From positions 186,472,981 to 186,536,980 of the forward strand of contig NC_056523.1 in NCBI RefSeq assembly GCF_019175285.1: a stretch of DNA of 64,000 bases, written 5' to 3'. Source of the stretch: Sceloporus undulatus (taxonomy: Eukaryota; Chordata; Lepidosauria; Squamata; Phrynosomatidae). The translations under genes were made by a program, and so were the position numbers. Positions 57,701-64,000 of the stretch are shown one piece after another (the stretch's first letter is position 1; every line of letters starts with the position of its first letter). The notes below the pieces were generated by a model. The model was not told where the DNA came from and did no database searches. It was given only the letters and a program-made list of their open reading frames with translations.

Positions 57701-58308
57701 GGAGGGATTATCAACAAAATTCGGCTTTGAATCAGCTGACAACAGTGAATCTATACATCCAATGGGTAGCACTGCCATCCCTTCTCTGTGTTGTGTTTTC
57801 TTGAGGATCTTTTGAGTATCAAATGGAGGTTTACAAACATGTTCTGGACCACTGCCAGCACCTGACTATCCAAGGGCCTGAGTCAAATTCAGGAACACAC
57901 TTAATGTGGAAACTTGTGTCCTCAGCGGAACATTACTCCTTCAAAGTTCTATGAAAGACAACAAATCTGGATGGATGAATGGGAGGGTCCTATATAACTA
58001 TGAATTCACAGAAGTAAATTCATTGATTCATTCATTTAAGACATATATATGCTGCCATTTATTGACATTGTCAGTGTCAGTGCATTTGTGATGAATGGCC
58101 AACATTCTTCTGTACCTTTATTTCTGAAACTATCGTGAACGTATGCCCAGATTGGTTTTTGGAGGCTGCTTCACAGGCATGGTGTGGCCCAACTGTTTTC
58201 TAAAGATGAGGAGCAGTTGCAGAAGTGAGAAATCATAATGCATTGTGCTCCTCTTCTTGCCCCCCCCCCCGGTCATGCATCAAGCAAAATATGAGAATTG
58301 ATATTCAG

Positions 58309-58314
58309 TTTATT
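58309..58314 (-). promoter_or_regulatory. Candidate poly(A) signal of copy A
   Basis: First AATAAA found on the minus strand downstream of the copy A stop codon, about 265 bases after it. Not tested against transcripts. Confidence 0.45.
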
Positions 58315-58577
58315 GAAGAATTTTGAGCAGAGAGGCACCCACATTATCAGACAAGATAATCACCCACCTCCCCACCCACAGACATGTTTAATTTCTGATC
58401 TCTTCACATTCAAAAGCAGAGCAAGGAAATTCCTCCTTTGTGCAGGCTGCCAAACACAAAGACTTGCATAAAAAGAATTAGCTGAAAGCTGATTGTTCAG
58501 GGAAAATTAGGAGCCACTTTCCTCCAAGGAAACACAAGATAAATGCTGGATATTATTTAGGAACATCACATTCAGAG

Positions 58578-61500
58578 TCAACAGCCACGGGTCCAGCTTG
58601 AGAGATCTCTTCCTTTGCAATTGTTCACCCATGCTACCCTAAAAGACAGAATGAGAAAATTTTAGGGATGGAGGAAGTTGGTCAGTGTGCCTTTGAGGGC
58701 TCTGATACTTCCATCAAGTTTCCCAGTAAGGTGTCAGGTTTTGGAAGGGTGAAGAACTAAAATGGAATGAGCATCAGATTCCTCCAGCATGGGCTGGAGG
58801 ATATCAGACATGTGGCCATGAGCACTGATGCCATTAAGTACCTAGCCTTTCAGAAAAAGCCTTTTTTAAAAAAAATAAAATAAAAAATGACATTTAAGCC
58901 TAGAGTCTAGCTTTACTTCCCCTTCAAGGCTTCTAGAAGTAAGAGGAGAAGCATTGTTAGCTGACAATGTCAGAAGCTGGATGTGTCCTGACTGAGACGA
59001 AGCAATGTAATCCCTATTGTTAACTTGCAAGTTACAAGTTGAGTCAATCCCTCATCCAGAATTCTAAAGTATGAAATACTCCATTTTAAAAAATCTGCAT
59101 GTGAGGCAAGAAATGATCATGAACAGATGAACTCACCAGGCATTCATTCTGTTGGGATCACGAACTATTCTCTTAGCACAGTTGATATCATCTGTGATGT
59201 CATCGTTTGTGAAAGCTGCCACCAAAACAGAAAATGTTATAATAAAATAAATTAAAATATTAAAATAAATTAAATATATAAATTAATTTAATGGCCAGTG
59301 TTCTGTTGGGAACATACACATGCATACACATGGGTATGGTTTTTTTTGTGGTCACTGTGGAGGTTGGCGTTCACGTCACCTCTCTGCAGTTACAAGAAAC
59401 TCACTTCCAGACTTACCATAGTCCTATTGAAGCCTTTAATGTAGCTGTGAAGCACACTGGTGTTTGGCTACATGTCCATAGCCAGGCATGAACGTAGCCT
59501 CAGCCATTGCAGCTCTAGAGGAGCCCAGAGGAAATCATCAGCTGAGGTAATCTCTTTGCATCTGGTTATGGGAACATAGCCAGGCACTACTGTGGATGTT
59601 CCCATTCCCTACCAGGTGCAGAATGGCCAAGTGGGAGGTGGGGCTTTATCCACATCTATTGTAGGACTGGGGAGCAGTAATAGAAGTAGCTCCATATGCT
59701 GAACTATACACTATGATGAGCCATGTTGGATTGAGGCCAAAATAATATAAATCAGAATAAGTAGGCAAGTACGTAAGTTATCATTGATTTTATCTCTGGG
59801 AAATTTCCAGCCACCTTGTGCATAGACCTCATGTTACGTGAGAGCACACAAAGAGGCAATCTTTGCGGCTGCTTCAAAAGTTATCTTTGTGGTGGGAAAT
59901 GGTCAATTGTAAAGGATTATGGGATAAGCCAGTGTGGTATGAAGGTTTGAGTACTGGACTACAACTCTGGAGACCAGGGTTCAAATCCCTGTTCAGCCAT
60001 GGAAATCCATTGGATGACCTTAGTCAAATCACACACTCTCAGCTTCAAAGGAAGACAAAGGCAATCCACCCCCTGCCCCAACAAATCTTACCAAGAAAAG
60101 CTTGTACAGTTGGCCCTTCTTATACACGGATATTTTATACACGGATTTAAGCATACACGGTTTGAAAATGTTCCAAAAAAGTATAAATTTACCTTGATGT
60201 TCCATTTTTTATTAGGGACACCATTTTGCTATGTCATTATAATACTTAATGGGACTTGAGCATACACGGATTTTGTTATACACGGTGGATCTTGGAACCA
60301 AACCCCAGCGTATAACAAGGATCCACTGTAATAGGGTCTCCATAAGCAAGAAATGACTTGAAGGCATACAGCAACAACAAAAAGTCCTAAATTTCTTTTA
60401 AATGCATCAGATTGGAGAGAGCTGTTTCAAACGTTGCTCGAACACAAAGCTTCAGTAGCTTGAGTAGGATTTAGGTTTTATGCGTGTGGAGGAGACATTT
60501 CAGTGAATACAAACACAGGGCAAAATTATGGATTGTTCTATCATTGGAAAAACACTGGGGATTTATTTTCTGCTAAGGACAAGTAAGCAGCTTGGGCAAG
60601 GTAGTAACAGGAGAATGGTTCACATTTAAAACAAAACAAAACATCATCCACCCATACTGTTTGGGAAATGTTACAAGCCTTCACCCCACAAGAGCACATT
60701 GCTTACCACTGCAGGAGCTACTGCAACCATTGGCAGTTCTGCCCTGTCCATTAGAGCACCACCAGCGGCTGTTGATTTGAAAAATCCCATAGTCACGACT
60801 TCCATCCCAGTTAGGTGGCCCCACGGCCCTGCTATTGTATCTGCTCTCATGGTAAGCCATACAGATCCCTGGGGGAAAATTTAAAAAAGGCTTGAATGAA
60901 GGCAAAGATAGGGAGTAGCAGTTTTGCAATTCTGTGCTAAATCAAACTTTCCCCTTAATTTTACAGAGAAACAGAACAAAGTTTTCTTTTAAATGCCTAT
61001 TGAAGTCCACTTTGATAAAATAAGATCAATATCGGGTCCAGAGACTATGAATTTATAGAATTACTCTCTTTCTCATCTATGCCAGAAATATTTTGTGGCC
61101 ATTGTTTGATTTTTTAAATACAATAATTGTTTTACATATCCACATAATTCATTAGCACCATTGTATTATTATGGTCAATCTGTCATAGGGTTCATCGTAT
61201 GGTTTGCTAAAGATCTGTCGTTTGTTTTTAAATTTGCACTTAGTATTTTTGCTGAACTAAGGGCTTATGTAGAGAGGCTGTAATTTATAACAGATGTAAG
61301 GTGATTTATACTTTGCTATTTAAGAACAGTCTCTGCATGTTCTTTAAAAAGCCATGACAGAGAAGGGGTTCTGTAGACAATTCATTCTATCTGTAGAGTA
61401 CTTTATTTGTGGTAAGTACTAATTGTTATTGATGTTAATTTTAGAAAATAAGCATTATCAAGGTTTTGACTTGTTTTTTGAAGACAAGGAAGCCCAAACC

Positions 61501-62244
61501 AAGTAAGAATAGCTCAGTCACTGGGGAAAACTTTGATCAAAACATTTTTGGCTGTGGGCAGATGGTGGTTTGGTACCATACAAAGGCCAACTGACTCCTT
61601 TCCTATCAAGGATTTTACTTTAAGTGTCTGTTTCAAGAAGAGCTTCTGCAACTTATCAGACTGCATATGTTCCCCTTTCATTAAAGACTTTGGTTCTTCA
61701 TTATCGAATTTAATTGCTTGTGTATTTTTCTAGTGATTTTATTCAATTGTATAAATGTGGTTTATTAATTTCCTTATTTTTTTTATATTTAGTGATATAT
61801 TTTAGACATCCTAACTTTAGTTATTCAGTTTCCATCCTATGAAATTTTGGGATTCTTAGTTTGTTGTGGCACCAGAGCACACAAAACCACAAATCCCAGA
61901 ATTCCATAGCATTGAGCCATGGAAATTGAAGCTGTATCAAATTGCATTGATTCTGCAGTGCAGATGCGGCCCTAAGTGTGAGAGCCATTAGGCTGTGGAT
62001 TGTTTCTCAAGAAGGGAAAATCCTCCCCCCTCCCCAAAAAATTTTTTCAAAAGCAAAAAAACCATATACTGTAAAGGTAATGATGGAGAGAAAGGAGAGC
62101 AAACTTACAATTGCCAAGGCTGTAGCCATAGTAGCCATCCATTCCATGGCGTTTCAGCAGTGCAGCCAGTTCGCATCTACTAAATACTCTGGCTTCATTG
62201 ATGGCAATGAAGAGGCAGAGGAGGGTGAAGACCAACACTTTCAT
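58578..62244 (-). CDS. LYZ: C-type lysozyme, catalytically intact (copy A)
   Basis: Secreted muramidase that cleaves the beta-1,4 bond between N-acetylmuramic acid and N-acetylglucosamine of peptidoglycan. Coding exons are 62244-62109, 60868-60707, 59215-59137 and 58638-58578 (136, 162, 79 and 61 bases), all with GT-AG introns in phases 1, 1 and 2; the first three lengths equal those of the family. The product has 145 residues: an 18-residue signal peptide ([18 protein letters not shown]), then a mature protein beginning RVFSRCELA. Glu35 (in YHESRYNS), the Asp52 equivalent (in [16 protein letters not shown]) and all eight cysteines are present. The loop N-D-D-I-T-D-D resembles calcium-binding lysozymes, with Asn at the usual Asp85. 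There is one extra residue before Asp52, and the chain ends at the last Cys, two residues shorter than the hen enzyme. It is the upstream-most gene of a five-copy head-to-tail cluster. Identification is firm; calcium binding is inferred. Confidence 0.95.
59925..60385 (+). repeat. Squamate tRNA-derived SINE interrupted by a MITE
   Basis: Head with GTTTGAGTACTGGACTACAAC and B-box-like GGTTCAAATCCC, then CACACTCTCAGCTTCAAAGG. The SINE breaks at 60106 and resumes at 60329 with GGGTCTCCATAAGCAAGAAA and CTTGAAGGCATACAGCAACAA. The interruption is the MITE 60107-60328, with TA on both sides. In intron 2 of copy A. Confidence 0.8.
60107..60328 (-). mobile_element. Tigger-like MITE nested in a SINE, 222 bp
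   Basis: CAGTTGGCCCTTCTTATACA start, AACAAGGATCCACTG end, TA target duplications at 60105-60106 and 60329-60330. Same family as 27726-27939. Confidence 0.85.
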
Positions 62245-62295
62245 CTCTGCAGCTCCCTGGTGGATGATGTAGAGATCCCTTCGCATCTCCAGTGG

Positions 62296-62303
62296 CTTAT
62301 ATA
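62296..62303 (-). promoter_or_regulatory. TATA box of copy A lysozyme
   Basis: The minus strand reads CTATATAAGCC here, 52 bases upstream of the ATG at 62244. This is a normal distance for a TATA box with a short 5' leader, as in other lysozyme genes. Confidence 0.75.
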
Positions 62304-62976
62304 GCCAACCCTTCGGGCAACTCCCTTGGGTTGAAATGCAAACAGAACATTAATTGTGAAAGAAAAAAAATGTAGCAATGTCTCAGAAAAGGGAAAGTGT
62401 CACAATTCTGGATTGTTGACAACAGCGTGTGCTAAAGTTTTTTTTTTTAAAAAGGAGGAAACAAGTGACTTACAATGCAATGAAGGAAAAACCCCACTGT
62501 TCAGTTACCATCATCAACCACATAAGAAGACAAACAAAAATGGACAATAACAAAAAATTAACAATTACTAATAATGAATAGTTACTAAATTCATAAGGAA
62601 AAATAAAAACTAAATCCTGGATTAAACAAAGTTTCCTAGAGTCTGGAAAAGTTTCCCTTTTTGATGTAACTTCCAGAATCTCCCAACCAGTGGCCATGCA
62701 GGATGAAGACTTTGCAGCTCACTTGATCTTAGCTAAATGGCCAAGAAGTGATAAAATACATAAGTTTACAAGCTCTCGGGGGTCTCTATTCCCCTCCATG
62801 AAGAAAATTCCTTGGGAAGGCATGTTTACCCCGACAATCTAATTAATTTCTCTGGGAGGATTTATTAATATGAAATATATTCTCCCCAGAGATGAAAACT
62901 GGGACACATGTGGCCAAGCAACATCACCTTGGATGTTATCAGACAAAGGAAATTGAAAGTATAACTCAATGGCAAT

Positions 62977-63140
62977 CCAAACGCAATCATGAGGTTTAAC
63001 TTTATTGCGTGATAGACTACCACACGCAATTTCAGGCAATGGGAAGTCAGTCCAAACGCAATCTTGGGGTTTCATGTTATTGCGTGAGAGGTGATCACAT
63101 GTAATTTTGGGCAATGGGAAGTCAGTTCGAACGCAATTAG
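62977..63140. repeat. 75-bp tandem repeat, two full units and part of a third
   Basis: Units start at 62977, 63052 and 63127 with [CT]C[CG]AACGCAAT. Each full unit runs through TTATTGCGTGA and GGCAATGGGAAGTCAGT. Two spacings are exactly 75 bases. It may be part of a DNA element whose ends I cannot fix. Confidence 0.75.
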
Positions 63141-63507
63141 AATTATGTAAATTCGCTGAACTAGAAAATTCACGTGAATGTGTTCTGGCCCTACTTTCTT
63201 TTCATTCGAAATTAAGAGAAATTCCTCTCGTGTGATAAACTCTAGTGTGGTCAAGATGGCAAAAATTAGTAATGAGAAAGAACAGGTAAACTAGGAGAGG
63301 CTGCAGCAGATTGCTCTTTCCTTAGCCTAATGGGAAGAGCAAGACACTTTCCCCTCCTATCTTTTCCCAGCTCTTCATTTAATTAAAAACTGTTTTTGCA
63401 GTTTGCAGCAACTGAAGTAAGTTGAGGACAAATGGGGAAAGTGGGAGCCCACGGAATATGAAAAGCACACACAGTTTTGTAGGGGCTTGTGCTCTTACTT
63501 ATTGCAG

Positions 63508-63508
<1 letters not shown>

Positions 63509-63541
<33 letters not shown>
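63509..63541. repeat. (GT)n microsatellite
   Basis: About 16 uninterrupted GT units in the upstream flank. Confidence 0.9.
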
Positions 63542-63542
<1 letters not shown>

Positions 63543-64000
63543 TGATCCTTAGTAGCTGGCATGGTTTAAATACTTAGACCTTTCAGTAGTGTTTACTTTG
63601 TCACTTTTACACTCTCCAACTTTCCCATAAATGCCATCACATTTTACAACGCCATGAGAATCCACAATTCACTGGTGTTTTTTTTTTTGTTTGTTGTTGT
63701 TCTATATGTTGCAGTGTATTCTTTTAATTGTTTCTTTGCCCTTTATTAATAAAGAGGGACCACATGCTATGTACTTCATCAGAAATAAACATGAAAGTCT
63801 CCAGGTGGAACCTATTTAGTTAATATGGGAAACATAAGACCTTATCACACATGGGGGGCGGGTTGCAGCTCAGATCCGCAGTCACTCCTGTTCTAGTAAT
63901 GCAAAGCGTGATGTTTTTCCATACCAGATCCAGAGTCACTCTTCTCTAGTAATTCGGATTGAGGTTAAAACATCATGTTTTTCCACACCTGGTTGCCTTT

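Larger units (their letters stand above)
51877..58577. other. Intergenic region between copies B and A
   Basis: No gene seen. It contains a degraded MITE (52275-52520), the split palindrome with an LTR-like insertion (53500-54115), (GT)n/(AC)n and (TG)n tracts, the repeat shared with 20418, an A/T-rich block at 54650-55310, a CR1 tail at 56402-56465 abutting a MITE, and a longer CR1 tail. Stretch 55320-56400 shows nothing I can name. Confidence 0.5.
62304..64000. other. Upstream flank of the lysozyme cluster
   Basis: No further family member or other gene is visible to the window edge. It contains the 75-bp tandem repeat at 62977, a (GT)n tract at 63509-63541 and, from 63836, the start of an element with a TTATCACACATGGGG end that runs off the window. 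Confidence 0.5.

Noticed and set aside
59960-60000. Possible tRNA gene (B-box-like GGTTCAAATCCC)
   Set aside because: It is the head of a SINE with the family's tail following, and no cloverleaf of a functional tRNA is evident.

Overview
This window looks like nuclear DNA from a squamate reptile (lizard). The evidence is vertebrate-style split genes with GT-AG introns, CR1 and L2-like LINE 3' ends, tRNA-derived SINEs including one Sauria-SINE-like copy, and a dense load of TA-flanked and 8-bp-TSD DNA-transposon derivatives. No bacterial-type operon, CRISPR array or structured RNA gene was seen.

The only host genes I can support are five members of the C-type lysozyme / alpha-lactalbumin family. 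All are on the minus strand, head to tail. In order of transcription they are copy A (62244-58578), copy B (51819-45678), copy C (40255-29373), copy D (19610-15773) and copy E (10887-5139). Each has the family's four-exon layout, with first exons of exactly 136 coding bases (18-residue signal peptide plus 27 codons and one base), intron phases 1, 1 and 2, and the family's cysteines. Copy A is an ordinary lysozyme: both catalytic acids (Glu35, Asp52) are present, and its calcium-type loop is rich in Asp.

Copies B-E have lost both catalytic acids, each with its own replacements (Pro/Tyr, Thr/Tyr, Ser/Arg, Ala/Tyr). All four keep a full alpha-lactalbumin-style calcium loop, F-L-D-D-[DN]-x-x-D-D. 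Several other details recall alpha-lactalbumin: H-T-S-x-x-D-T in C; E-L before the second Cys, a one-codon deletion and Tyr-Trp ending exon 3 in B; T-K-C-E-L and D-G-Y-x-G-I in E. Copies B and C, and shifted-frame versions in D and E, also carry a C-terminal tail beyond the last disulfide cysteine that is absent from lysozyme and alpha-lactalbumin. I read this as a lizard expansion of non-enzymatic, probably calcium-binding, secreted lysozyme-like proteins. Their function is unknown. Whether they are orthologues of mammalian LALBA or a parallel case needs a phylogeny.

Everything else is introns and intergenic DNA filled with repeats. The clearest are a 1.36-kb GC-rich hAT element with an 8-bp target duplication (23714-25070), a 1.74-kb long-inverted-repeat element (31930-33672) with another element nested inside, an 854-bp solo-LTR-like segment (33865-34718), several TA-flanked palindromic MITE families, a MITE nested in a SINE (59925-60385), LINE tails, microsatellites, and one 10-base assembly gap (30767-30776).
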